From: Thalassotalea sp. PS06 | Lineage (GTDB): Bacteria; Pseudomonadota; Gammaproteobacteria; Enterobacterales; Alteromonadaceae | Assembly: GCF_007197775.1 (NCBI RefSeq) | Contig: NZ_CP041638.1 | Coordinates: 2,914,001-2,978,000 of the forward strand | Direction of reading: 5' to 3' | Length of the DNA: 64,000 nucleotides | Shown here: in pieces, positions 1 to 9,070 of the stretch | Position numbering within the stretch: position 1 is the stretch's first letter | Layout of the letters: each line of letters begins with the position of its first letter | The notes under the pieces: model-generated | The model's database searches: none | What the model was told of the DNA's origin: nothing | The model's input: only the letters and a program-made list of their open reading frames with translations | Translations under genes and position numbers: made by a program

Positions 1-2
1 CT

Positions 3-80
3 CTCGATGGAGCATGTCTTCTTGCTCGTCAGCTTGCCGCCAATGAAACCTTAGTACACACCAAGCGTAAAGTTGAAGAA
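3..80 (+). CDS. C-terminal tail of a sugar kinase-like protein, in frame with murQ (partial)
   Basis: The reading frame of murQ is open from the first bases of the window, with no stop between here and codon 81. The translated tail reads [10 protein letters not shown] followed by about 16 mostly polar residues. A conserved Asp-Gly-Ala near the C-terminus resembles the end of BadF/BadG-type amino-sugar kinases, which is recall of the family rather than a search result. No Shine-Dalgarno sequence stands before the ATG at 81, so the kinase and MurQ parts may be one fused polypeptide. Its beginning lies outside the window. The kinase assignment is tentative; the in-frame continuity is directly seen. 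Confidence 0.5.
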
Positions 81-1040
81 ATGGATGAGCAAAGCCTGCT
101 GTTAGCGCAGCTAAATTCCATGGTTTCAGAAGAGCGCAACCCAAACACCATGCAGGTAGATTTGATGACGTCCAAGGAAATTCTTGAACGTCTGAATGAT
201 GAAGATGCCTACGTGCCAGTTGCCGTTCAGCGTTGTATTGGTGAGATCAGCGATGCTGTTGAAATGATCGTTAGTGCCTTTGCCAAAGGTGGTCGCCTTG
301 TCTATATCGGCGCCGGCACCAGTGGCCGACTTGGTATTCTTGATGCCGTTGAATGTCCGCCGACATTCAGTGTTTCGCACAAACAGGTTATCGGATTAAT
401 TGCCGGTGGTAATGATGCAATTTACAAAGCCGTTGAAGGCGCTGAAGATAGCCTTGAGGGTGCGGTTAATGATTTAAAAGCCATTAACTTTAGTGCCGAT
501 GACGTACTCGTTGGTATTGCCGCAAGTGGCCGTACGCCTTATGTAATTGGTGGTTTAGATCACGCGAATTCGCTCGGTGCCAATACCGTATCTTTGACCT
601 GTAACCCTGGTTCAGAGGTATCTAAACACGCGAAAGTCAGTATTTGCCCTGTGGTAGGTCCGGAAGTACTAACCGGCTCAACCCGATTAAAATCTGGCAC
701 CGCACAAAAACTGGTGCTTAATATGTTAACCACAGCCAGCATGATTCGCTCAGGTAAGAGCTATGAAAACCTGATGGTTGATGTTAATGCCAGTAACGAA
801 AAGTTATACGCCCGTGCGATACGTATTGTAATGCAGGCAACCAATTGCGATAGAGAGACTGCACTGGAAGCATTAAACAAGTCTGGCTACAAAGCTAAAT
901 TGGCGATATTGCATGTGTTAACAGGCGTAGATACCGAACAAGGCAAACAGTTATTGGAAGAGCAGCAAGGCTTTCTTCGCCGAGCGGTAGAAGCTTATCA
1001 AACACAACAAGCTGCGTCCCGTATTGCTCAAGAGGATTAA
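81..1040 (+). CDS. murQ: N-acetylmuramic acid 6-phosphate etherase (MurQ)
   Basis: MurQ cleaves the D-lactyl ether of MurNAc 6-phosphate to give GlcNAc 6-phosphate and lactate in cytoplasmic peptidoglycan recycling. The N-terminus carries VSEERNPNT. The SIS sugar-phosphate fold follows with [18 protein letters not shown] at about residues 77-94. Glu91 and Glu122 sit 31 residues apart, the same spacing as the catalytic Glu83 and Glu114 of the E. coli enzyme. A short helical tail closes the 319 residues, a normal length. The frame stays open upstream, so the true start may be that of a kinase-MurQ fusion. The ATG at 81 is where the MurQ homology begins. The muramidase gene follows after 8 bases, suggesting one operon. 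Confidence 0.93.
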   Translation: MDEQSLLLAQLNSMVSEERNPNTMQVDLMTSKEILERLNDEDAYVPVAVQRCIGEISDAVEMIVSAFAKGGRLVYIGAGTSGRLGILDAVECPPTFSVSHKQVIGLIAGGNDAIYKAVEGAEDSLEGAVNDLKAINFSADDVLVGIAASGRTPYVIGGLDHANSLGANTVSLTCNPGSEVSKHAKVSICPVVGPEVLTGSTRLKSGTAQKLVLNMLTTASMIRSGKSYENLMVDVNASNEKLYARAIRIVMQATNCDRETALEALNKSGYKAKLAILHVLTGVDTEQGKQLLEEQQGFLRRAVEAYQTQQAASRIAQED

Positions 1041-1048
1041 TTATCGGC

Positions 1049-2290
1049 ATGTTAGTTAACAAATCGGCGAACACGACTTGGTTAACGGTACACAAAATTT
1101 GCATAGTGCTGGTTGCATTATGCCTTCAGTTGACGACATCAGGTATTCAGGCCAAGGAAGGCTTGATACCTGAACCCTCCTTCAATGAAGCGCCAATCCC
1201 CGGCGCTGAATTAAGCAAACAATACCTGCCCGCACTCAAAGGCAAACGCGTAGGGGTGATTGTTAATCAAACGTCTATGGTTAAAGACCAGCATCTGGTC
1301 GATTTTCTACTGGCCAACGAAATAAACATCCGATACATCTTTGCGCCTGAGCACGGGTTTCGAGGTGATCACGATGCAGGAGCCGTAGTTGATTCTTCCA
1401 TAGACAGTAAAACTGGTATCGAAATCGTATCGATTTATGGCAGCAACAAGCGTCCGGAAGATAAGATTTTAGAAAACCTGGATGTACTGATATTCGATAT
1501 TCAGGATGTAGGGTTACGGTTTTATACCTACATCAGTTCCATGCATTACATGATGGAGGCGGCGGCAGATAATAACCTGGATTTCTGGGTGTTTGATCGG
1601 CCCAATCCAAATGGCGCCTTTATTGACGGTCCGATACTGGAGCCTGAGTTTAAATCTTTCGTGGGTATGCATCCTATCCCGGTTTTGCACGGCCTGACGG
1701 TTGCTGAACTGGCACAGATGATAGTTGGCGAGGGCTGGCTGGAAAGCGAAAATCAATTACAGCTTAACCTGGTAAAAGTGGCCAATTATCATCATCAGAT
1801 GCCATATGATTTACCAGTAAAGCCTAGCCCGAATTTGCCGAATAGTCAGTCAATAGCCCTTTACCCATCGTTGTGTTTCTTTGAAGCAACACCCGTGAGT
1901 ATCGGCCGTGGTACGCCGTTTCCATTTCAGGTAATTGGCTATGATAAAGCTAGCAAAATCCATATTGGCGATTTTGAGTTCACTCCGGTTCCAACAGCGG
2001 GTGCTGCCCTCAATCCTAAACTGATGGATGTTAAACTCCAGGGCCAGGATCTTCGCCAAACCAAGGTATCAGGACTTGAGCTTGACTACCTGATCGCCTG
2101 GTTTGAAGCTTTCGCTGCACAACAACAAGAATTTTTTACCCGAGCCGCATTTTTTGACAAATTAGCGGGCACAGACAAACTGCGTTTAAAAATCGCAGCA
2201 GGCCTTTCGGAAAAACAAATAAAACAAAGCTGGCAACAGGATTTGAGCAAGTACAAAAAGATGCGCGATAAGTACCTGTTGTACCCATAG
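1049..2290 (+). CDS. namZ: Exo-beta-N-acetylmuramidase, NamZ/DUF1343 family, exported
   Basis: NamZ-type enzymes (DUF1343, CAZy GH171) remove MurNAc from the non-reducing end of peptidoglycan fragments. This protein has 413 residues. An N-terminal hydrophobic stretch (about residues 18-31) ends in GIQA, a plausible signal-peptidase I site near residue 35. The core motif PEHGFRG is at 100-106, with Glu101 the likely catalytic glutamate of the family. FDIQDVGLRFYTY and FDRPNPNG, also typical of DUF1343, follow. It starts 8 bases after murQ with an AGAGGA upstream, so it should be co-transcribed. The context is coherent: muramidase outside, then phosphorylation and ether cleavage inside. Function is known for the family and inferred here. 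Confidence 0.88.
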   Translation: MLVNKSANTTWLTVHKICIVLVALCLQLTTSGIQAKEGLIPEPSFNEAPIPGAELSKQYLPALKGKRVGVIVNQTSMVKDQHLVDFLLANEINIRYIFAPEHGFRGDHDAGAVVDSSIDSKTGIEIVSIYGSNKRPEDKILENLDVLIFDIQDVGLRFYTYISSMHYMMEAAADNNLDFWVFDRPNPNGAFIDGPILEPEFKSFVGMHPIPVLHGLTVAELAQMIVGEGWLESENQLQLNLVKVANYHHQMPYDLPVKPSPNLPNSQSIALYPSLCFFEATPVSIGRGTPFPFQVIGYDKASKIHIGDFEFTPVPTAGAALNPKLMDVKLQGQDLRQTKVSGLELDYLIAWFEAFAAQQQEFFTRAAFFDKLAGTDKLRLKIAAGLSEKQIKQSWQQDLSKYKKMRDKYLLYP

Positions 2291-2412
2291 GTTGCAGTTT
2301 ATTAAGCCTTGTGTCATCTTGCCTGCTAGTAAAAACAATGATGTTGAGCTGAATCGGCTCAATCTACGCAAATAATTTAATGTCATTGGTATAAAAATAA
2401 TAAGACACCGAT

Positions 2413-3978
2413 ATGAATGCAAAATCCACCAATTCCGTAAAATCCGTCCTCATTGTCGGTGGCGGCACCGCTGGCTGGTTAAGTGCCTGTTACCTGGCAA
2501 AGCAATTAAACCAACAGCAGCAAAACATCACCATTACGTTAGTAGAATCTCCGGATATTCCGATCATTGGCGTTGGCGAAGGCACCTGGCCAACCATGCG
2601 CACAACCTTGCAACGCATCGGTATTGATGAGTCTCGGTTTATTCGTGAGTGTGATGTTAGCTTTAAGCAAGCCTCTAAGTTCGTCAACTGGCACCGCCCC
2701 GCGGACAACGGCAAAGATAATTTTTATTATCACCTTTTTGATGGTCCTGGTTTTTCCTGGGAGTTCAATCCCGTACCTTTTTGGCTTGATGGCTCGTTAG
2801 GTGACATCAGTTTTGCCAATGCCATCTCGTTGCAGGAACAGGTATGTCAACATAACTTAGCGCCGAAAATGATGGTCACTCCACAGTACCAAGGGGTATT
2901 CAATTACGCGTATCACCTCGATGCCGGTAAATTCGGGCAGTTACTGAAAACTGTCGCCACTGAAGAGTTAGGTGTGAATCACATCAGTGCCAACGTTACC
3001 GACGTCCATCTTGACGATGACGGAGACATTGCATTCCTTAGCACCGATAGAACACAATCTCTGACCGCGGATCTGTTTATCGACTGTTCCGGATTTAAGT
3101 CCCTGCTGTTAGGCGAGGCGTTGAATGTTCCATTTAAAGATTTGAACGATGTTTTGTTTGTTGATCGCGCCGTCACCATCCAGGCGCCTTATGAAGATCA
3201 GCAAGGCCCGATTGCCTCGCAAACCATTAGTACCGCCCAGGAAGCCGGATGGATTTGGGACATAGGCCTGCAATCTCGTCGCGGCACCGGTTATGTCTAC
3301 GCCAGCAAATATTCGTCTCCTGAAAGAGCAGAGCAACTGCTTCGGGAATATCTTGGCGATAAGGAACAAAAGCTCGAAGCCAGACACCTGCAAATGCGAG
3401 TTGGTCATCGCCAGAAGTTTTGGGAAAAGAATTGCGTCGCTATCGGCTTATCTGCCGCCTTTATGGAGCCTCTTGAGGCCAGCGCCATATTTCTGGTGGA
3501 AGCAGCTTGCTTTATGCTCGCCGAACAGTTTCCAAAAGACTCACAGAGCATGAGTTATGTTCGCGATAACTTTAATGATTCATTTGCATTTCGTTGGCAA
3601 AAAACCGTCGAGTTTATCAAGATGCACTATGTCTTGTCAGAGCGCGACGATACCCCTTTCTGGCGTGACAATAAGCACCCAGACTCAATTCCTGAAGAGC
3701 TCCAGAAACGATTAAGTCATTGGCTACAAAACCCTGTCAGTAAGTACGATTTTGCCAGTCAGTTTGAGCCGTTTACCAAAGAGAGTTATGAATTTATTCT
3801 TTATGGAATGCGGCCGAATTTAAGTATTTCGGCCCCTATCCTGGACCCGTCCCTCAGGGACAAAGCGCAAAAACAATCAAAATGGATTCAGGAAAGCTGG
3901 CAACAGGCGCAGCAGCAACTGCCGACCAACCGCGAACTATTAAATCGTCTCAAAGAGAACGGTTTTCAGAAGCTCTAA
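2413..3978 (+). CDS. Flavin-dependent tryptophan halogenase-like protein (first copy)
   Basis: A 521-residue member of the PrnA/RebH-like family, which in confirmed cases uses FADH2, oxygen and chloride to halogenate an aromatic ring. The FAD-binding GGGTAGW is at 16-22, GVGEGTWP at 53-60, and the lysine that carries the halogenating species in PrnA corresponds to Lys85 (in SFKQASKF). MEPLEAS near 351-357 holds the conserved acidic residue. The family signature WxWxIP reads WIWDIGL here, so the Pro is a Gly. Substrate is unknown. In marine bacteria such genes often sit beside TonB receptors and glycan genes and have no proven halogenase activity. It converges with a second copy at 4260-5780. 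Confidence 0.85.
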   Translation: MNAKSTNSVKSVLIVGGGTAGWLSACYLAKQLNQQQQNITITLVESPDIPIIGVGEGTWPTMRTTLQRIGIDESRFIRECDVSFKQASKFVNWHRPADNGKDNFYYHLFDGPGFSWEFNPVPFWLDGSLGDISFANAISLQEQVCQHNLAPKMMVTPQYQGVFNYAYHLDAGKFGQLLKTVATEELGVNHISANVTDVHLDDDGDIAFLSTDRTQSLTADLFIDCSGFKSLLLGEALNVPFKDLNDVLFVDRAVTIQAPYEDQQGPIASQTISTAQEAGWIWDIGLQSRRGTGYVYASKYSSPERAEQLLREYLGDKEQKLEARHLQMRVGHRQKFWEKNCVAIGLSAAFMEPLEASAIFLVEAACFMLAEQFPKDSQSMSYVRDNFNDSFAFRWQKTVEFIKMHYVLSERDDTPFWRDNKHPDSIPEELQKRLSHWLQNPVSKYDFASQFEPFTKESYEFILYGMRPNLSISAPILDPSLRDKAQKQSKWIQESWQQAQQQLPTNRELLNRLKENGFQKL

Positions 3979-4247
3979 CGAAGAGCGCTGCAGACTTACT
4001 AACTGCAGCATTAGGTGACAGAAGCGGCAAAAAAGCCGCTTCAGGTGTCAGCTCGAATGAACTTCGAGCGGTGTCGTGTTCGCACTAAAGTGCTTAAACG
4101 GTGACAGAAGCGGTAAGAACACCGCTTCAGGTGTCAGCTCGAATGAAAAACTTCGAGCGGTGTCTGGTTCGCACTGAAGTGCTTAAACGGTGACAGAAGC
4201 AACTGGTCTCTAGCCTGCTTTTTGACACCTTTGACACCTTTGACACC
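3972..4247. repeat. Tandem hairpin array in a convergent intergenic region
   Basis: Two near-identical units (4014-4099 and 4100-4188) and the start of a third (4189-4200) follow the halogenase stop. Each unit has three perfect hairpins joined by GGTGTCA/GGTGACA-type linkers. Hairpin one pairs GAAGCGGC with GCCGCTTC in copy 1 (4021-4042) and GAAGCGGT with ACCGCTTC in copy 2 (4107-4128), a compensatory C-G to T-A change. Hairpin two pairs GCTCGAA with TTCGAGC (4051-4069, 4137-4158). Hairpin three pairs GCACT with AGTGC (4082-4093, 4171-4182). Before the array are GCTGCAG/CTGCAGC arms (3987-4009). After it are three TTTGACACC repeats (4221-4247), which contain the reverse complement of the GGTGTCA linker. 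No T-tract is present, so it is not a plain terminator. Confidence 0.85.
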
Positions 4248-4259
4248 GTTTGTCGTCAA

Positions 4260-5780
4260 TCAATAGCCCGCCAGTACGTCCTGCTGTGCACGAAAGTGCT
4301 GAGTGCAATTTTGATTGTATTTAACGACGGGTTGCAGCGGCGCGATTTGCGCTGATACCTGAACACTACGTTGCTTCACTTTCGGAAAGACTCCCATTCC
4401 CGCCAACAAACAATACCAACTGGCTCTGGAATACATCGAGGTTTGAAAGTAATGTTCCAGTTCCTTATCGATATCAGCATCCGATTGCCAGACTTCCAGT
4501 AAATGTTGCACCGCATCGGGAACGTAAAGTTCATTGCGACTATCCAGCCAATATTGGCTATCGTTACGCGAATTCGTCAGGTAATGCACCAGAATATAGT
4601 CCCTGACGCCATCGAACATATCATTTATGGTGTCGTTGAACTTTTGTTTTGAATCATTTAACCGAGCGACTTCACCGCCCAATTGGCCAGCAATCGCCTC
4701 ACAGGCATGCTCAATCGTATATTGCACCAACATCAACGCCGTCGCTTCTAACGGTTCAACAAAGCCCTGAGATAAACCTATGGCGAAAACGTTGTTACGC
4801 CAGTGTTCCTGGCGGCGCCCTACTTTCATACTAAGATGACGGGCGCTAATTTCGTCGCTAATTCCAAGGGCTGTTCGAAGCTCTCGTTCGGCTTGCTCCT
4901 GGTTCAGGTAATCCCGGGAGTAGACGTAGCCGTTGCCCCAGCGTTGAGTCAGTGGAATATTCCACATCCAGCCATTTGCTAAGGCACTGGATCGGGTTTC
5001 CGTTGGCAATTTGTCAGGCAACTTTGATGGCTGTTGGTGCTCTACCTGAATGGCAACGGCAGCATTGTTTTTTAAGCTTGAAGCGTAGGAGTAAAAAGGC
5101 ACATCCAAAGTCTGCTCAATTAACTGACCGCGAAAGCCACTGCAGTCAATAAAATAGTCTGCTGTTAGCCGCTCACCTTGATCACTGATGATGGCTGCGA
5201 TATCACCATTAAGATGGCGCTCGACATCGATAATATTACATTGCTGATGGGTGACCCCCATTTTTGTCCCAATGGATTGCAGGAATGTACCCAGCAATCC
5301 GGCATCAAAATGATAGGCGTAATCTAATTCAAAAGGTAACGGCTGCTGACAATGGGGAGACAAGCCCTGCTTAGCAAGGTATGAGGTGACGAAATAATGA
5401 TTTGGATTGGCATCGACATCGATTCCAGCGCGGCGGCAATTGGCATTGTGAAAGAAAGCCTCACCCACTTGCTTATCCAAAGGCGAAAAGAACGGGTGAA
5501 AATAGCTTTGATATTGGTTTTTCGTCGACCAGTCAGGAAATCGAATTCCACACTTGTAGGTTGCCTGACAGGCTGGCATCCAATCCTGTTCAGCGATATC
5601 TAACTGCTTAAAAAACTGCTTTATATAGGGTGTGGTTCCCTCGCCCACGCCGATAACCGGAATGTCAGGCGATTCAACTAAAGTAATATTTGCATGTACA
5701 CCGAGCTTTTTGGCCATAAGCAGAGCCGACATCCATCCAGCAGTACCACCACCGAGAACAATCAAATGCGCTTTTTCCAT
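4260..5780 (-). CDS. Flavin-dependent tryptophan halogenase-like protein (second copy)
   Basis: A 506-residue flavoprotein of the same family as the gene at 2413 but clearly diverged. GGGTAGW is at 10-16, GVGEGTTP at 44-51, and Lys76 in TYKCGIRF takes the position of the PrnA catalytic lysine. The signature GWMWNIPL keeps the WxWxIP motif intact, unlike the first copy. VEPLEAT follows. It is transcribed away from the TonB receptor, and the 487-base gap between them holds a palindromic operator that could serve both. Two neighbouring diverged copies might act on different substrates or as partners. The substrate cannot be read from sequence. Confidence 0.86.
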   Translation of the reverse strand: MEKAHLIVLGGGTAGWMSALLMAKKLGVHANITLVESPDIPVIGVGEGTTPYIKQFFKQLDIAEQDWMPACQATYKCGIRFPDWSTKNQYQSYFHPFFSPLDKQVGEAFFHNANCRRAGIDVDANPNHYFVTSYLAKQGLSPHCQQPLPFELDYAYHFDAGLLGTFLQSIGTKMGVTHQQCNIIDVERHLNGDIAAIISDQGERLTADYFIDCSGFRGQLIEQTLDVPFYSYASSLKNNAAVAIQVEHQQPSKLPDKLPTETRSSALANGWMWNIPLTQRWGNGYVYSRDYLNQEQAERELRTALGISDEISARHLSMKVGRRQEHWRNNVFAIGLSQGFVEPLEATALMLVQYTIEHACEAIAGQLGGEVARLNDSKQKFNDTINDMFDGVRDYILVHYLTNSRNDSQYWLDSRNELYVPDAVQHLLEVWQSDADIDKELEHYFQTSMYSRASWYCLLAGMGVFPKVKQRSVQVSAQIAPLQPVVKYNQNCTQHFRAQQDVLAGY

Positions 5781-6267
5781 GACTTCGCCACCTAATAAAA
5801 CTAAGAGTATTCATATTAGCCTGAAGCAAACTCTTTAAGCCATAAATTATTCCTGATACCCACATTAACTAATAATTTAATTACCTAATTAGCACATATT
5901 TACCAAGCCAAAACAAAAAACGAGCAAAAAACCCATCCCACTAAAGGACTAATTTCAAAACTAAATTGATAATTTACAGTAAGTTTTTTGCTGAAGTTTT
6001 GAGCCTCTAGATTGACAACGTTGTCATGGAAAACCCTTGAACTGTCTGGGGTGAGGGATAACGACAGAAAATACCCGGGCATTTTTGTAGACATTTGTAC
6101 AATCTTTCAACAAAGCATCCTTGGAAGAAAATATTCCTTTTGGTTGTTTTTTAGTTAATAAATTATTTGTTTTTTGTGAGAAATCTGTGTAAAAATAATC
6201 CACGTTCCTTTTATATTTTTAGTAAAAAATAACAATTAGATAAAATAACAACACGGGAGAATCTCAA
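5781..6267. promoter_or_regulatory. Divergent intergenic region, halogenase / TonB receptor
   Basis: This AT-rich 487-base stretch between two divergent genes has no convincing gene. Its clearest element is the palindrome at 6013-6026. The receptor's start is preceded by GGGAGA about 10 bases upstream of ATG 6268, a good ribosome site. About 240 bases separate the palindrome from the receptor start, leaving room for a long 5' untranslated leader. Confidence 0.5.
6013..6026. promoter_or_regulatory. Perfect 14-base palindrome, LacI-family (NagR-like) operator
   Basis: TGACAACGTTGTCA is a perfect palindrome with a central CG, the hallmark of LacI/GalR-family operators. From memory it fits the NagR site described for N-acetylglucosamine regulons of Alteromonadales (TGACARCGYTGTCA core). 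It lies in the gap between the divergent halogenase (start 5780) and the TonB receptor (start 6268) and could control either or both. No LacI-family gene is in the window, so the regulator would act in trans. Confidence 0.75.
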
Positions 6268-8958
6268 ATGACTAATCGGGTCACTGGGAAATTAAAGCTT
6301 TCTGTTTTGACGACATCCATTCTTGCTGCCATGTATGCACCAAATGCAATCGCTGCAGAAGAAGATACTCAAACCGCAGAGCAACAAGAAATAGAAAAAA
6401 TTGAAGTTACAGGTTTTAGAGCCTCGGCTCGTGAAAACCTTAACGCTAAACGTTTTGCCACCAACATCGTTGACGCAATTACCGCTGAAGATATTGGTAA
6501 ATTCCCAGATAAAAACATCGGTGATTCATTACAGCGTCTAGCTGGTGTCGGTATTGAGCGCCGTTTCGGTGAAGCCGATGGTATCTCCATTCGTGGTTTA
6601 GCACCTGAATTAAGTTTAACCTTCTTAAATGGTCAATCAATTTCTACCGCACAATGGTTTGAAGGTTATCGCCCTACTCGTGGTTTCCGTTCGGATATGT
6701 TGGCGGCTGAATTGGTTGCTGGCCTTGAAGTCTATAAGTCACCACAAGCTGACCTTCCTGAAGGGTCCATCGGTGGTACCTTAAACATAAAAACTCGTAA
6801 GCCATTGGATCTTGACGCCAACACCATTCAAGGCTCATTAGAGTATCAATATTCTGATAATGCCGACCGCTGGGATCCAGCAATTTCAGGTCTATATAGC
6901 TGGAAGTCCGACGATGAAAAGTTTGGTTTCTTAGCTACTGTCTCCCATCAAGAGCGTTTTACTACCTATGACGCGATGGAAAACTATATGGCCACTGGTG
7001 CCGCTTCTAAGTTTGAAGCAGGTGGTGATACATCTGGTGCCACTCACGCAACCTGGGGTGCAGGTCACGCCATTTTCCAACAGGAACGAGAGCGTAATGC
7101 CTACAATATCACTTTCCAGTATCAGCCTACTGATGCATTAGGTTTTACCTTTAACTACTTAGATTTCTCTCTGGCCGCAAATAACGTCAACTCGAACTAC
7201 CTGGTTGTTCCTGGTCGCGCTGGTGTATTGCGCAACGCTAGCGATGTAACCTCTTACGGCGGTGGTGATGCAGCCCTTAAACATGATGTTTACCTAAGTG
7301 ATATTGACGGTAGTGCTGGCAATGATTACTGGTTTGGTCCGGATACCTTCTTCCGTAATACAGAGCCAGAAGCTAAGACTTATGACTTAGAAATCGAATA
7401 TAGCCATGATTTATTTGACCTGCACGCGCAAATCGGTCACACCGAAGCCGCTGGTGATATCAAGGTCTATGGTTATTTCGGTAAGATCAACACCGCTCTT
7501 ATGGGACAAGCTGGCCTTGACGGTAGTCAACAGCTTACCCTGGACCTGACAGATAATGCCTTAGGTGTCGACTTTGTAAACTTCGACCACACCGATCCTG
7601 GTTCATACCCACTTGAGATCCGTGACCGTAACGCTCACATCACAGATTCTGATGAAGAAGATTACTATCAGTTAGATCTAACCTTCCCGCTGGAAATTGC
7701 GTTCATTGAATCCATTAAGACCGGTGTTAAGTACAAAGAGCACAAAAATGACCGTCACTTGTATAACTTCACGTTAGACAATTACGATGGTTTATCGGCG
7801 CAATATCAGACCCTTGCCGATTTGGGTTTTGTTAATAGCGTTTGTGGTCAGTTTGAAGAAGCAGGCAAAGCCAACACCCTGGATTGTTTACCACAATTTA
7901 GCCTGGGTGGCGTTAAGTCTTTTTCTTTAGACAATCAGCCAGCGAACACCAAAACTGACGAGTCTTTGAATGATTATTATGAAATCAACGAAGACACGTT
8001 AGCGCTTTACGTCATGGCTAATTTCGAAACCGAAATTGGTAACAGCACACTAAGCGGTAACTTTGGTATCCGCTATGTTGATTACTCCCTGGACTCTATT
8101 GCTAACCAATACAACCAGACGTCCGATACCTGGATTCTTGGGGTAAGCACCAAGAACGATTACAGCGAGACACTACCTAGCTTAAACGTTACCTATGAAG
8201 TGATCCCTGACCTTCTTATTCGTGGTGCCTGGGCGAAAGTAATGTCATTGCCTAACTACCAGGATCTGAAAAACACCTTCAGCTTTAACGATACAACCTT
8301 TACCGGTTCTGCGGGTAATCCATTCCTGGAACCTTGGCGTGCTACCCAATGGGAAATCGGTGCGGAATGGTACTTTGATGAAGCGTCACTATTAAGTGCA
8401 ACTTACTTTAGTAAAGATATCGAGCAGTTCCTGTTCTCAAGTTCGCAAATGGAATCCATTCCTGGTTACGACCAGGAGTTCAACATCTCCCGTAGGCGTA
8501 ATGGTGGTGATGCCGAGCTAAGCGGTATCGAGCTTCAGTTCCAAACCGAATTTGGCCTTGGATTCGGTATGATTGCTAACTACACCTACACCGATTCCGA
8601 AGTAACCAATGATCAGGGCGTTTCTGGCCTGGCGTTACCGGGTAACTCGGAAGACATGTGGAACGTTACCGGTTACTGGGAAAATGATATGTTCTCAGCT
8701 CGGGTAATGGCCAACCACCGTGGTGGTTTCTTTAATGGCGTGAGAATCGGCGCAGACTCTCAAACAGAAGAATTCACTTCCGTTGATGTTGCATTCTCTT
8801 ACGACGTAACTGAGAACCTAAAACTTAGTGTGCAAGGTATTAACCTGACAGGTGAACTTTACCGCACACAGAACTCACCGGATAGCTGGGGCGGAATCTT
8901 CCAGTTAATTAACGATAACGGTACCCGTTGGTTCGTTAACGCTTCTGTGAAGTTCTAA
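6268..8958 (+). CDS. TonB-dependent outer-membrane receptor
   Basis: An 896-residue receptor for TonB-energised uptake across the outer membrane. It has a signal peptide ending in NAIA (about residue 29). A TonB-box-like IEKIEVTG sits at about 43-50. The plug domain (DIGKFPDKNIGDSLQRLAGV, then GISIRGLAPE) runs to about 170, and a 22-strand-type barrel ends in the terminal aromatic SVKF expected for outer-membrane insertion. The plug style (IPDKNIGDALQRIPGV-like) is that of carbohydrate-linked receptors common in Alteromonadales and Caulobacterales. With murQ, namZ, the upstream palindrome and an SIS regulator, the substrate is probably an amino-sugar oligomer or muropeptide; that is inference. 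A rho-independent terminator follows at 9010-9032. Confidence 0.92.
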   Translation: MTNRVTGKLKLSVLTTSILAAMYAPNAIAAEEDTQTAEQQEIEKIEVTGFRASARENLNAKRFATNIVDAITAEDIGKFPDKNIGDSLQRLAGVGIERRFGEADGISIRGLAPELSLTFLNGQSISTAQWFEGYRPTRGFRSDMLAAELVAGLEVYKSPQADLPEGSIGGTLNIKTRKPLDLDANTIQGSLEYQYSDNADRWDPAISGLYSWKSDDEKFGFLATVSHQERFTTYDAMENYMATGAASKFEAGGDTSGATHATWGAGHAIFQQERERNAYNITFQYQPTDALGFTFNYLDFSLAANNVNSNYLVVPGRAGVLRNASDVTSYGGGDAALKHDVYLSDIDGSAGNDYWFGPDTFFRNTEPEAKTYDLEIEYSHDLFDLHAQIGHTEAAGDIKVYGYFGKINTALMGQAGLDGSQQLTLDLTDNALGVDFVNFDHTDPGSYPLEIRDRNAHITDSDEEDYYQLDLTFPLEIAFIESIKTGVKYKEHKNDRHLYNFTLDNYDGLSAQYQTLADLGFVNSVCGQFEEAGKANTLDCLPQFSLGGVKSFSLDNQPANTKTDESLNDYYEINEDTLALYVMANFETEIGNSTLSGNFGIRYVDYSLDSIANQYNQTSDTWILGVSTKNDYSETLPSLNVTYEVIPDLLIRGAWAKVMSLPNYQDLKNTFSFNDTTFTGSAGNPFLEPWRATQWEIGAEWYFDEASLLSATYFSKDIEQFLFSSSQMESIPGYDQEFNISRRRNGGDAELSGIELQFQTEFGLGFGMIANYTYTDSEVTNDQGVSGLALPGNSEDMWNVTGYWENDMFSARVMANHRGGFFNGVRIGADSQTEEFTSVDVAFSYDVTENLKLSVQGINLTGELYRTQNSPDSWGGIFQLINDNGTRWFVNASVKF

Positions 8959-8971
8959 GCTCATCGGATGA

Positions 8972-9065
8972 TGCCGAAGTGCACGCTTCGGCAGATTCGA
9001 CTCCCTGCAGCCCCGAAAGGGGCTTTTTTTTTGTCCTGACTTTAATGTCAGGACAAAAAAAAGCC
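8972..9065 (+). terminator. Terminator and nested hairpins after the TonB receptor
   Basis: Three hairpins follow the receptor stop. TGCCGAAG pairs with CTTCGGCA (8972-8993). GCCCC-GAAA-GGGGC with nine Ts (9010-9032) is a textbook intrinsic terminator. The T run then forms part of a third stem: GGC, T9 and GTCCTGAC pair with GTCAGGAC, A8 and GCC (9021-9065, loop TTTAAT, one bulged T). Two alternative folds thus share the same T-tract, so the long third stem could compete with the terminator. Confidence 0.85.
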
Positions 9066-9070
9066 TTTAA

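Noticed and set aside
9033..9055. A second terminator in the plus direction after the TonB receptor.
   Set aside because: Its T run comes before the stem and its A run after, so it is not a plus-strand terminator. It is better read as a stem that overlaps the real terminator.
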